Assembly (NCBI GenBank): GCA_958496175.1
Contig: OY292277.1
Span: forward strand, 20,106,282 to 20,170,281
Direction of reading: 5' to 3'
DNA length: 64,000 nt
Source of the DNA: Sisyra terminalis
Lineage: Eukaryota; Arthropoda; Insecta; Neuroptera; Sisyridae
Shown: positions 24,330 to 35,407 of the stretch, piece after piece
Position numbering within the stretch: position 1 is the stretch's first letter
Layout of the letters: each line of letters begins with the position of its first letter
Notes under the pieces: generated by a model
Databases searched by the model: none
Told to the model about the DNA's origin: nothing
The model's input: the letters and a program-made list of their open reading frames with translations, nothing else
Program-made: the position numbers and the translations under genes

Positions 24330-27300
24330 ATGGAACGAGATTCAAGACTGACTGTTAAAATTTGTTTGGATTTTGTCCTGCTTTTGATTGGTAAGTATTT
24401 CCCATATAAAATACGGGAATGCAATTAATGTTTATGTATCATACCTTTAAGACTAAATAGCCTACAGCAGAGGCATTTCAATACAGTTTTTTGGCTTCAT
24501 TTTCACAAAACAATGGTTCAGGATAATTAAATTACTTTCTCTTCTGAAAAGTCGGTGACCGATTCGTAATGCAAATTGCAAAAAATGTTACTTATAATTT
24601 TGATGTTCTATTTACTTTTTAAATAACTAATAATTATGGTTTGTAACTGAAAACTTACGGTTAAAAATTGAATACTTAAATACTAATCATTTTTAAGTAA
24701 GCGATGTTTTCTATGTACATTGTTGTCTACAGAGTTGACAAATTAATGCAGAATGTTCAAAAACAGAATGCAGCTTTATAAATACAAGAAAAAAAATATC
24801 TTCTTTTTTTTTTAATTAAGTAACAATCATGGTTTGTAATTGAAAACTTAGTGTTTTAAATTTAAATACTAATCAAACCTATAAGTATGCCATGTTTTCT
24901 ATATTCATTGTTGTCTACAGAGCATTCATATTGTTGAAATCCTTGATGCTTCAAATTAATGCAGAATGTTCAAATATAGAATGCAGCTTTATAAATACAA
25001 TGAAAAAATTATCTTTTTTTATTATTTTCAATGTCATTTTTAATGAAGAATTGGGATTATTGTTTATGTTTATAACTTTGTCTGAAGTAAATTCCAATAT
25101 TTTAGCAAAAATATACTAATTTTTTTATAGAGGATGGCTCTTTGATATAAAAAAATTACTGTATTTATATAGTTTTAATTTTGCCACCTTAAAAATTAAT
25201 AGTTTATTATTAAAACTCTGATGTATTAGTGATTAAACCAGGGGTGACCAGCCCAGGGGCCGTGAGATTCATCATATTTTTACAAAATTATGTATTAAAA
25301 CTACTTATATTCACTATATTATTAAATATATAATTAATATAATATAATTAAAACTACTAATAAGCAACTCTAGAGTTAATAAAAATCCGTAATTGAGAAA
25401 TATCGAAAATTTTCTCAATACGTGGATCGAACTTAGCTCCTATTAATTTTGAAGTGGCCACATTGACCACACGGCCACTAGTACGCTAGTTTTTTAGTAC
25501 TAAATACAACTTTTAAAGTTTAAGTATTTGTGTAAATGAGATTTAATTTGAAAGACTTAAAAAAACTTTAAGTTTTTTCTCAATTCAAAATTTTTAAAAT
25601 TTGAATCAATAAGTACTACGGAAGTGTAATCGAAATCTGGGCTGGAACTCGTAACCATGGAGGCGAAAGATTTTAAAGAAGCACAAGAAGGGATTTACAA
25701 TATTAACCTGGTTTTGCCCAGTGTTCCAATATTGGGACATTTAGAAATTTTACACCCATTCCATTATGACCCATCATGACCCAATAAAAGTTTAGAGTGT
25801 ATCAATATTCCAAAGGGAACATCTTGAAAAAATCGGGCAAAAATGGGTTAATGTTAAAGGAGCCGGAGTCGAAGACATAGAACGTGTATATTAGTTCCAG
25901 CTTCTTACAATCTCTGGTTTAATTCACTATAATAAAATATTAATTCACTATAATGAAATACAGATACAGGATAAACAAATAAATATAGGATAAAATTGTA
26001 TTTCCTTATTGATGTTTGGTGTTAACATAATCAAAAAAAAAGAAACCCAAAATTATTATAATTTAGACCGGAGCAAAGCCGTAGTCGAGACTAGAGTCAA
26101 ACATTAACTGGGAAAACTCCGGAATTAACGTTAATTTACTATTTTAAAGTAAAATTATATTTCTAGTACTGAGAGCAATTTGTTTCCCATTAAAATATAT
26201 AATTGCAAGACCCAAAAAAATAAACCCAAATGTGCAGTTCTAGTTGTTCCAAATTCAATTGATCAAAGAGTATTCCGGGCTGCCCCTCTAAAAAATTGAA
26301 ATTTTTGAAACAAATGAATTGAAATAAAGACTAACTATTAATATCATTTTCTAGGAATGCATATTAAAAAATCAATTATTTCAATTAATACTTTCCCAAC
26401 ACAAAAATTGAACTACCTTTTACTTATCAAATTTTGCATAGGTACTTAGTAACCTCGGATAATTTCGAATGGATAAAGCTACCTACAGGATTAACACTAT
26501 TTATTGGTCCTGCATATTTGTACGTTTATAATATTTGTTATAATTATATAACCTTTAACAAAATCGATAATCAAATGAGGGTCCATGTTTTCCAAAAATC
26601 CCGCTTATCCCATTTTGCTAAACCTTTGTGCGATTTGTTACTTAATCGTTCATTAGGTATTACCGCACTGATTTTTTTTTGTAAGAACCGAAAATTCATT
26701 AAAATCGCTTGTAAAGTTTTCGATAAAAAATAACGCTTGCACAAAAAAAGGACAAAGAGTAAAACGTATTTAAAATTTTTAAATCAAAATATTCTTGTAA
26801 AGAGAGAAAAAGATTAAATTTAATTTAGTCTATTAATTATTGACAAAATAAATTTTTCTTACTAATACTAAAGTTGTTTGTCAATCACACTTCCTACATA
26901 ATTGGATTATCATGATCTCTGACACTTTTATAAATAACAATTGTTATGCAGTAACAGTTCACATAGGACAATTTAAAAATTGTTACTATTATAGAAAATA
27001 TTACAATTAGTATTTGTTTTATAAAAATAAGTTTTTAAATATGTGACATTCAGACTCCAAAACATCTACCCCGGAAAGTAGACTGGTTTTCCCAGTTTAT
27101 GATAAGATAAGGTAATTGTAAATTGTTACACAAATAATACTAATTTTAATACATTTTTGAATTTATATTTATAGAAGAGAATTATGACGGTGTGTATAGT
27201 TTTGTCAAGTTAAAGTATAAGCCTTAGTAATTTTAATATATTTTAAAATAGTCCCTGTTTATTCTTTATTGTATCCATAATATTTTTGTTTGTACTTAAA

Positions 27301-30300
27301 CTGAAAAGGTTTTTAAACCGGATGCATTGTTGTTTTCTTTTAAACTTTAACAGTATAATATTAGTGCTCAATTGCAGAGAATTGTACTGTAAAAGATTTG
27401 TTTGTACCTCAACAAACATTAAAAAAACAACCAAAAAAATTGGGGTTTTTATAAAAGCTCTCAATTCTTAGATTCTCAACAATCACCAAGTATTTGCATT
27501 AAGGTCCGACCGAAACTAGTTGTTTCGGCTGAAACTTGGGACCGGAAGCCAACCATTTTTTCTGTACCAAAAATGATAGTACCGGAACTTAAACTAGGAG
27601 CGCTGGCGTCGTTTTATCTTCTATTTGTAGGAGAAATAAACCGATCGAAGTTTATATCAATTCAAAATCATCGATAATCCATTATTGAGATTTGACTATT
27701 GAATGAGAAAGACTTTCTTTTCTTTTCGTACCCAATTGCAGTGCTCATTTGTGGTCGTTTTATTTATTTATTTATATTTTGAACTGTGAATTAAGTGGCG
27801 TAATGATCATACAAGTATTAATACTACTAATTTTTTTAATCTTCGGATATCTGATATGCGCATTGGTGCCAAGAACTGGCTTTTGATTTATTCGGTTTTA
27901 TTTGAATCACACTTACCAGATAATACAATCAACGCGTTTTACCAACATAAGCTTATTTGTGTAAAACAATAATAATAGTTGTTAGATACTTCGAAAATGT
28001 ACCCTTTGGATATAAGATTTTAATACTGTCTTTTTCCGAAAATAAGACATTCCCCAAAAATAAGCCCTAGTGTGATTTTCGGAACTTTTTGGAATATAAG
28101 TCCTCTCCCGAAAATAAGCTCTTGTTTACATAATATGAAAAACATAATTCGTTAAAAATATTGTTGAATATACTAAGTATCTTTAACCACTCAAATATTT
28201 CAGAGAATTGAATGAAAGTTAATTGGGTATAAAATTGATGGGATAAAATAACTGAAAAATTTTGTTTCCAATACACTACGAACAGGCTACTTAAACAATA
28301 AGTATTCATTTAATGATAACTATACTGCAAGACATGAGAGATTCAGACCAATGATTCCACAGGAAATGGATTTTTAGGAAAATCAGAATGGAATTTAAAA
28401 TTTAATAGTTTATGACAATGCTTTAGAAAAAGATGACTAGATTGTTATTGAATAAATTTAATCTATATTTAAATAAATATTTAACAAAAATATATAAATC
28501 TACTTATTGTACTGGAAGTCCTCTCCCGAAAATAAGCCCTTCACGTATTTTGAACCTAAAATAAGACAGTGGCTTATTTTCGGAAAAAGACGGTAGTAAT
28601 ATTAACCACCTTTTCATTGCAATTTTATGTAATTTTCCACTTTCTCTAGCCCCAATGAAATAAAAAAATGTTACTGTAATTTAAGTACTGTGCATTTCAA
28701 TACATACTTCTGCATAAACTTCATATTAAGAATAGTGAATAGAGGTCAAATAAAATATTTAAAATTATTTTAAAATTTTCTAGAGCGAAACTCTTTTTAG
28801 AGTAAGCTTACTTACTTTTATCAATGAAGGAATTGAAACTATTTTTGTAGATAAATTTGTTTGCTATGGACGTGTAGGTAGTTATTTTTATAATATTTAA
28901 TAAATCGAGAGGAACCTTATTTCAATTTGAAGACTATTAAATCAAAATTTAATCTTTTTTTTTGTTATGCTATCTTGAATTAAAATCCATTATCTTTTAA
29001 AAACTTAAGAAAGTTTTAGTAATGGAAAAGTTAAAAAAAAATATTGTTGCAATATATTTTACAATTTGTTTATTTTTAGTTGGATTTACCGTTTTATGTT
29101 TCTACATTTGGGGTGAGCCATACAAACGAGGTTTTTTCTGTGACGATGAATCTATTCGTCATCCGTTTCACAAATCAACCGTGTCCAATTATATGCTCTA
29201 CCTTCTGGGCTTCGGTATTCCTATTGTTGTGGTAAGTTTGAGTCTCCGAATACGTTTCGTACCGTATCTACAATAGAATTTCTAACAATTTTGCAGATAT
29301 TAACAACTGAGTATGTACATTCTATCACATCGGATAACGCTGCTCCCCGGCGAGTTGTATGCGGACGGGAAATTCCCGATTTTATTTGGAAAGCTTATAT
29401 AGCGATAGGAATTTTCGCTTTTGGGGCCGCTTGTTCGCAAACCCTTACTGATATTGGTAAATATGCGGTGGGACGTCTACGACCACATTTCTACGAAATT
29501 TGCCAGCCTAGTGTAGATTGTAGTACTGCAGAAAAGTATAAATATATAACCGACTATGAATGCACGGGACCCAATTACACAAAAGATTCAAGGTGAGTAA
29601 ATGGGAGGTGGTTACATACTCAAAATTTAGTATCAATGGTATAATTTTACAGATTATCATTTCCTTCGGGGCATTCATCATTCATGACATACGCAATGGC
29701 CTACACTGCAGTAAGTAGCAACTTAATTTAATTTCTGTTTTTTTTCCTAATTTTTTTCTATTTTTTTAGTTTTATTTACAAGCACGTTTTCAATGGAACG
29801 GTTCAGTATTGTTGAGACATTTTTTGCAATTTGTTTGTCTGGCCTTAGCGGCTTATACATGTGTATCTCGTGTATCAGATTATAAGCACCATCCTACAGA
29901 TGTATTAGCTGGCTGTGTTCTAGGTGCCTTAGTAGCGATTGTAATCGTAAGTATTTTTACTATGATTAAAATATTTGAGTTTTAAATTAAACTAAGATTG
30001 GTATGAGAATCAATTGGTGTCTTTGGAAGGATACGAGTTTGTTTTTGAAGCCATATCGACATGAATCTAATTCAATAGTGTACAATCCATGGATGCTACG
30101 TTTATGGTGCATTCCATGGAGTGTAGATACCAGGAGTCCGAACGCAATGTTAAAAAAAGACATCAATTTGAGGTCCAGTGCCGGTAGAGCACACGACACT
30201 TTACAGAGTACGGGTTTGGATCATTACCACATTACCATAACCACTCGGCCACCAGTAGGCTTATTGCAAAATTGAAATACCTTCTTAAAATCGTAGTGAC

Positions 30301-32118
30301 CCTTGGTACGCCCTGAGTACTTGCGCTTTAAGTGACAGAAAAGAGAACTATGATCTGAGTCGATTTTTGTTGAGTTTTATGAAAAAACCTGTACCGTTCG
30401 GACTCCTAGTACTTATACTGCGTAGTGCATTCCTTAAATCAAAATTTCAATCTATTTAATAACTGAATACGTGTAGATTTATTTTGTTCTTGCTTTGAAA
30501 GATCGTAATCGACTGGAGACACATACTAGTAGGGGCTATTTCTCATGTATACGTTTGCTATTCAGATTCTTTTCGCAAAACATCGAAACATCGGCTAACC
30601 TGTTTCAGCCGCATATGATAAAAGAATGTGAAAAAGTTTGACGAATTTTCATATAGCAAACGAATTAAAACTATTTAAGTCCGTTGAAGATTGTATCCCT
30701 CCAACTTTATCGCACATATGTTTATGTGTGGTTAACTTTCCGAATTTAATTTGAACAGCAAACGTATACCTGGGAAATAGCCCTACCCCAAAGTGTATGA
30801 AAATTGTATATTGGTTTCGTTTATTTCCAATGTACATGCGCATTGTGCATTTCCTTCATCTCTAAGTTCGCAAAAACAAATAATTATTCTTTATATAGAA
30901 GGCTGCTATATTATCCGTCCGCAATGGCATAGAGTAGATTTTCATTTAGGGGAAACAATACTTGTAAACTGCATAGCTTCTACATCACCATTTATCTTTA
31001 TTAAAGTAATTTTCTGCAATTTCCAGTGCTCTCTTTTTAAGGTTTTTCGAAATGTATAATAAGTGTAATTTTGCATACTTGTAACTAAGTACTAAAATTT
31101 TAGAATATATCAATTTATGTAGAATTGCACGTTATAAAAATTTGACCTCAGTACATTTTTAGTTAACATGTTTCACATGTATATTACATGCAATATTGTA
31201 CACAAGAGGTTTTCAATATTTTTGGGCTTTTTCTAAGCACATTCTAAAATGACAATCGAGCCATGGGATATATTTATTTTTCAGATTAAACATATTGTTT
31301 GGAATTGTTAATGCTACATGTAAATTAAATAAAAATACTTTACCATAATGAATCAGTTTCATGTAAAAAAGTCTGCGGATACCATGGTACCCGCGGACAT
31401 ATGGTTGGGGATTACTGCTCTACACCAATATTACTGCTCATATATGAAAAACAAAAAAAGGACTGAAATTTCAATAAAACTTAGGTACAAGTAGCTTTTA
31501 TACAAGTCACTATCTGACAACATCTCATTCTCCATTTTTTTTGCAAAAACAATTCGCGTATAATGAAAATTTAGTGACAAAGGAGAAAATCAGAAGACGC
31601 CAAAACTAAATTAACAACAAATTCGCGAATTAAATTATACATAAAACAGGGACTGAGACATTGTCATATAATCACTCAAATAAAAGCTAATTGTTCCTAA
31701 AATTTATGCTTTTAATTAAATATTTGGTTCAAGTGTATTTTAGCACACCCACAATCTGGCAACGTTGCATTTTCGACTTTGTTTTTAATTTAATTCGCGA
31801 TATTTTTGTTAAATCAATTCTATTATGGTTTAATTCTCTTTTGTGGCTAAATTTTCATTATGGACCGATTTAATCGCGAATTGAATTAAAAACAAAGTCG
31901 AAAATACAACGTTGCCAGATTTTGGGTGTCCTAAAGTACACTTGAGCCAAATATTTAGCTCCAATTGCGGTTTAGGAACAAATAGGAAATCATTAAAGTA
32001 AAATTTTTATTTTCAGGTTAAAACATATAAAACTCCTTATTTAAATACTCTTTTTGATAGTTCCTATTGGTTAAAAGTTTCCCGTGAAAAAGAACCTCTT
32101 TTAAAACATCGTATTTGA
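24330..32118 (+). CDS. wun: PAP2-B: wunen/LPP-type lipid phosphate phosphatase
   Basis: Predicted integral-membrane lipid phosphate phosphatase acting at the outer face of the plasma membrane; wunens govern germ-cell migration and survival in Drosophila. Exons: 24330-24390, 29080-29231, 29297-29592, 29653-29710, 29770-29946 and 32017-32118, giving 281 residues, typical for the family. The first exon ([20 protein letters not shown]) joins an acceptor at 29079 to give [20 protein letters not shown]; the ATG at 29022 lies upstream of that acceptor and is probably not the start. Motifs: C1 KYAVGRLRP (126-134), an N-glycosylation sequon N164-Y-T, C2 PSGH (174-177), and C3 S222-R223 with H229 and D233. 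The C-terminal exon encodes a short cytosolic tail ([10 protein letters not shown]...). Introns 1 (4.7 kb) and 5 (2.1 kb) are full of repeats. AATAAA near 32163 and 32178 may be polyadenylation signals. Confidence 0.92.
24612..25030. repeat. Local tandem duplication in PAP2-B intron 1
   Basis: Two direct copies of about 200 bp (24612-24805 and 24808-25030) share TATGGTTTGTAACTGAAAAC / CATGGTTTGTAATTGAAAAC, CATTGTTGTCTACAGAG and TTAATGCAGAATGTTCAAA followed by AGAATGCAGCTTTATAAATA. The second copy has about 25 extra bases in the middle. It lies wholly within the intron. The 75-codon frame at 24892 is a by-product. Confidence 0.75.
25239..25363 (+). mobile_element. hAT-like element left end
   Basis: CAGGGGTGACCAGCCCAGGG is a classic hAT-type terminus. 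The next motif, AGATTCATCATATTTTTAC, recurs at 59744 (AGATTCATCACACTTTTAC), where a CACCCCTG end closes the element at 60104. Here a SINE follows directly (25364-25491) and no right end is recognised. Confidence 0.55.
25364..25491 (-). mobile_element. tRNA-derived SINE copy
   Basis: In reverse complement it carries a polymerase III A-box-like GGCCGTGTGGTCAATG, a diverged B-box-like region (AGTTCGATCC) and the family tail TTTTTATTAACTCTAGAG. Sister copies are at 53063-53155, 58821-58934 and 59813-59949. Confidence 0.7.
25492..28023. other. Remainder of PAP2-B intron 1, no gene recognised
   Basis: The open frame at 26434-26733 (99 codons) resembles nothing known, and its residue mix looks like translated AT-rich DNA. 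A motif TCCGACCGAAACTAGTT with TTTCGGCTGAAACT near 27506-27535 recurs in inverted order near 47117-47169 (TTTCGGCCGAAACT, ACTAGTTTCGGTCGG), indicating a shared old repeat. Confidence 0.4.
28024..28595. mobile_element. MITE with TACYGTCTTTTTCCGAAAAT ends
   Basis: The left end TACTGTCTTTTTCCGAAAAT and the complement of the right end, TACCGTCTTTTTCCGAAAAT, are inverted repeats. Next to each end are CCCGAAAATAAG motifs (28106, 28526), and CCTCTCCCGAAAATAAGC occurs at both sides in the same orientation. It is about 570 bp and has no transposase frame; the 80-codon reverse frame inside is not meaningful. It lies in PAP2-B intron 1. Confidence 0.75.
30132..30407. mobile_element. MITE with AGGAGTCCGAACG ends, in PAP2-B intron 5
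   Basis: A perfect 13-bp terminal inverted repeat (AGGAGTCCGAACG / CGTTCGGACTCCT) encloses 276 bp. The inside includes a diverged tRNA-like SINE segment on the minus strand (about 30205-30264, complement CACTGGCCGAGTGGTTATGG-like). It is non-coding. Confidence 0.6.
30530..30785. mobile_element. MITE with TAGGGGCTATTTC ends, in PAP2-B intron 5
   Basis: The left end TAGGGGCTATTTCTCATGTA, then TACGTTTGCTATTCAGATTC, is mirrored by the right arm (GAACAGCAAACGTATACC, GGGAAATAGCCCTA). Length is about 256 bp. There is no coding content; the short reverse frame at 30649 is an artefact. Confidence 0.75.
31480..31665. repeat. Diverged CTGGCAACGTTGCAT-family MITE
   Basis: It shows TATCTGACAACATCTCATT, AATTCGCGTATAATGAAAAT and TTAACAACAAATTCGCGAAT in the family order, but with many substitutions and a poor right end. 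It is an old copy beside the better one at 31725-31950. Confidence 0.5.
31725..31950. mobile_element. Palindromic MITE, CTGGCAACGTTGCAT family, in PAP2-B intron 5
   Basis: The outer ends TTGGTTCAAGTGTATTTTAG and CTAAAGTACACTTGAGCCAA are inverted. Inside them are ACCCACAATCTGGCAACGTT and AACGTTGCCAGATTTTGGGT. The centre carries TCTATTATGGTTTAATTCTC and TTTTCATTATGGACCGATTT. It ends about 66 bp before the last PAP2-B exon and therefore close to its branch-point region. Confidence 0.85.
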
Positions 32119-34163
32119 CCTTTCTTTTTGTATTTTTTAACTTTTGTATTTTTAACTTTTGTAATAAAATATTTAAAAATAAAACTGTGTTTTTAACATT
32201 TTTTAAATTTTGTTTAAGGCAAAATACGTTTCAAAATTATTCGTCAGAAAACGTCAGGATATACAATGTGGATACGAATCTGAAACGGAAATGCCACGAC
32301 GAAATGGTACTACCGCAAATGCTGTTTAAGAAAACTTCTATTTTAAAACCGAAAATAATCGCTAAGTTTTTATTTATTTCGTAACTTAAGAGAGTTCATT
32401 TTAATTTATTTATGATTTATGGTAGGAAGTTATATTTCTAAACCAAACATTATAATTATAATCTCATTTAAATATGTATTCAAATCAAAGGATATAAATA
32501 TGTTTTAAGTCTCTTGAAATGAAAAATTTTAATACAAAAAATCATTTATAGTTTTAATTAAAGCGACAAATAAGCAAATAGCTTTAATTTATTAAGTTTA
32601 TTATTTTAACTATTAAGCTAACTTTTATTTGAATATAACATATTAAGCAATTTTTCAAAAGAAGGTGCCTATTACATTTCATAAGGAATGTGTATTTATT
32701 TAATCAAAGAATTTAAAAAAATCGATAAGATGTTGATAAAGTAATGATAACTAAAACATTTCTTTTTAAATAATGTATAATCAGAACGAAAAAAAAATGT
32801 TTTTTTTTTCTAAATCTAATGGAATAGTATTGCAACGACTTTGTGTTCTATTTTGGCAAAATAGAAAGAGGAAGTAATGACATTTTTATTTACTAAGCAA
32901 TAACTAATATAGTTTTTATAGATTATAAAATAATTTTAATGTAATTTTGATAAGATTAATTCAGTTCACTTTAGAGTCTGAAAAATGAAACATTAGTGCC
33001 ACTATATTCCCTAGTGTTTTGCCTCATTGTGATATTGATTATTGACCTCTTACAACATAAATGTATTATTAAGAAAAGTTTTTCTTCTAATTATTGCATA
33101 AAATATTTAGCGTTTGAAACAAATCAGCATTATCATATAATATAAGAAAATGATAACAAATAAGTTATCTTTACTAATAAATATTATGTGTATTGTCTTG
33201 TAAAAGAATAATGTATTTTTGTTTAGAATTTCTAGTAAAGACATTTACATCTAGAAAATTGTTTTTTTTTTCTTAATTTTAGGTACAAAATCGAATTTTC
33301 TTTTGCACCTAGAAGACCAGAATATATTATTATAGATAACAAAAAAAATAAATAAAACTTAGTCATAGCCTGATTTTTATTTCTAGGTTTTGCAAAGGAA
33401 ATGTTGCAAAAAAAAAACTCTATTTGATACTGCAGTAATAGTGAGATGGGTTCAGAAGTATATAAAAATTAGTCAATGAAGAATTTAACTATATGTATCG
33501 TAGTTCTACATTTACTAGACCACACGTTAATGTACCTTTTTTTCTACAATTAGCTGGGATTAAAATCTGTTAATGATTATAATCGTAAGAGTAGCAAAAT
33601 CAAAGATTTAGATAGACAAATCCTAAAATAAATGAATGAAAGAAGAAATTTTCTATTTCTCTAGGATATGAAATAACTTTCTAGTGCAGGCTTGTCTAAC
33701 ATACGGTCCACGAAGGCTCTTCATCCGGTCCGCGAATTTGTTAACTTTTTTTAAGTTATTTTTTTATAATTATTGCTATTGCTTTACTATTGAAAATTTC
33801 CTTTAGTCAGCTGTGAAAATAAAAATCCTAAATCTGGACCACAAAATCATATTGGACAACTCTATTCTAGAGAATTCGATGTCAACAATGAAGAAACGGA
33901 AGAAACTATACAGTTTTTTATGTTTCTTGCTACCAAAGGATTTGGATTTATGAATTGCTTGGTTGTTACAATATATGGTGTTGAATTCCGTAAACCGATC
34001 ATATTGAACATTGAGGGATGTTGAGAGAAGAATGCCGTTGATGGTTAACGTCCAATTCGATTGGTCAACAAATCGGAAAAAAACTCAGGTTAAAAGTTAC
34101 TTTTAATATACTTTACTACCTATACTCTGTTGGAAAAATAAGTTTTTATCCTTTTAATTCAAT
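32119..34163. other. 3' flank of PAP2-B with one small hAT-like MITE
   Basis: The 3' untranslated region of PAP2-B probably ends soon after AATAAA at 32163 or 32178. A short element at about 33687-33862 has ends CAGGCTTGTCTAACATACGG and, in complement, TAGAGTTGTCCAATATGATT. It contains GGTCC boxes near both ends, as hAT-derived MITEs do. Otherwise no gene is seen. Confidence 0.45.
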
Positions 34164-34401
34164 TTTTGGCTCAAGTGTACTTTAGCACACCCACAATCTG
34201 GCAACGTTACATTTTTTAATTTACTTTGTTTTTACTTTAATTCACGATATTTTTGTTAATTCAATTCTAATATGGTATAATTCTCCCTTTTGTGGCTAAA
34301 TTTTCATTATGGACCAATTTAATCGCGAATTAAATTAAAAACAAAGTTGAAAATGCAACGTTGCCAGATTGTGGGTGTGTTAAAGTACACTTGAGCCAAA
34401 A
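34164..34401. mobile_element. Palindromic MITE, best copy of the CTGGCAACGTTGCAT family
   Basis: Ends TTTTGGCTCAAGTGTACTTT and AAAGTACACTTGAGCCAAAA are perfect inverted repeats. Pairing continues through AGCACACCCACAATCTGGCA on the left and TGCCAGATTGTGGGTGTGTT on the right. The centre holds TAATATGGTATAATTCTCCC and ATTTTCATTATGGACCAATT. The whole element can fold into one long hairpin. It has no coding capacity. Confidence 0.9.
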
Positions 34402-35175
34402 ATAGTATAAATTGAAGCACTCCACCACGTGTACAAGAATTAAACATTAGTTGCCTAAATTTGTTTTTAATATATGAATACAAATAAAAGTTAGTGAGGG
34501 GTTGAAGTTATACAAATTTTTCAAATTATATTATGTTCTGTGACTTTACATTTACATAACAGTATCAAGTATAACAGATACAGTGTTGAATTTCGGAAAA
34601 ATTGAATCATAACCGATACATTTCTATTTAATATGAATTTCACCATATCCAGTAGTAGATTCAACATTGAAGGACCCTAGATAAAGTTTTAATATCGAGT
34701 GTTTCTAATATTTCTTCGATACATCGTTTAGTTAAGGGGGTTAAAGATTAAACAGTAAATTTATGTATTAAAATTTTGTAATCTAATAATTAAACAATAT
34801 CATTTTCTACAAACATCATTGATTTGCCATGAATTATTTTTATTATTCAAACAAAATTGTAGTATCCATAAGGTTGGGAGACTCCAGATGCGCGCCTCTT
34901 GTGCCTTTATGAAAATGCGCCAATGCGTTCTTTTTAATTTTATATAGTTTATTAGAGTACTATTAATGATTTGTACCACAATAAGTATAGACATTTCATT
35001 TTTGAACATCAAAAGAAATTACTTTTGATCTGTAATTATAGTTCTAGCTTTAGTTGAAGGGGTTGTTACGCCTTCGCGGCGTATTTAATTATATTTTGGT
35101 TTAATAAATAAAGTTTTGAAATCATACGCGGCTTACACATAAAAATTAATTATGTTAAATCTTGTTAATTGCTTT
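34402..35175. other. Intergenic, nothing recognised
   Basis: Only a 70-codon reverse frame without recognisable motifs is present (34800-35012). Confidence 0.3.
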
Positions 35176-35407
35176 TTTTGGCTCAAGTCTCTTTTAGAAC
35201 TATCAAGTCTGGCAACATTGCATTTTCGACTTTGTGTTTAATTTAATTCGCGAATAAATCGGTCTATAATGAAAATTTAGCCACAAAAGAGAAAAGTATA
35301 CTGTAATAGAATTGACGTAAAAAAATCGCGAAACAAATAAAAAACAATGTGGAAAATACAGCTTTGTTAGATTTGACTGTTCTAAAAGGGACTTGAGCTC
35401 TTTTTTG
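35176..35407. mobile_element. Palindromic MITE, CTGGCAACGTTGCAT family
   Basis: The left end TTTTTTGGCTCAAGTCTCTT and right end AAAAGGGACTTGAGCTC are inverted. The inner parts CTGGCAACATTGCATTTTCG and ACAGCTTTGTTAGATTTGAC are partly diverged. The reverse frame at 35203-35547 overlaps the element and is not a gene. Confidence 0.8.

Noticed and set aside
26434..26733. 99-codon open frame in PAP2-B intron 1
   Set aside because: No domain, no splice partners, and residue content typical of translated AT-rich DNA.
29022..29079. ATG at 29022 as the start of PAP2-B
   Set aside because: It gives a K-rich, poorly conserved N terminus, and a strong acceptor lies at 29079. The exon at 24330-24390 fits phase, length and sequence of the paralogue much better.
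32115..32384. 89-codon frame directly after PAP2-B
   Set aside because: It overlaps the PAP2-B stop in another frame and falls in its likely 3' untranslated region.
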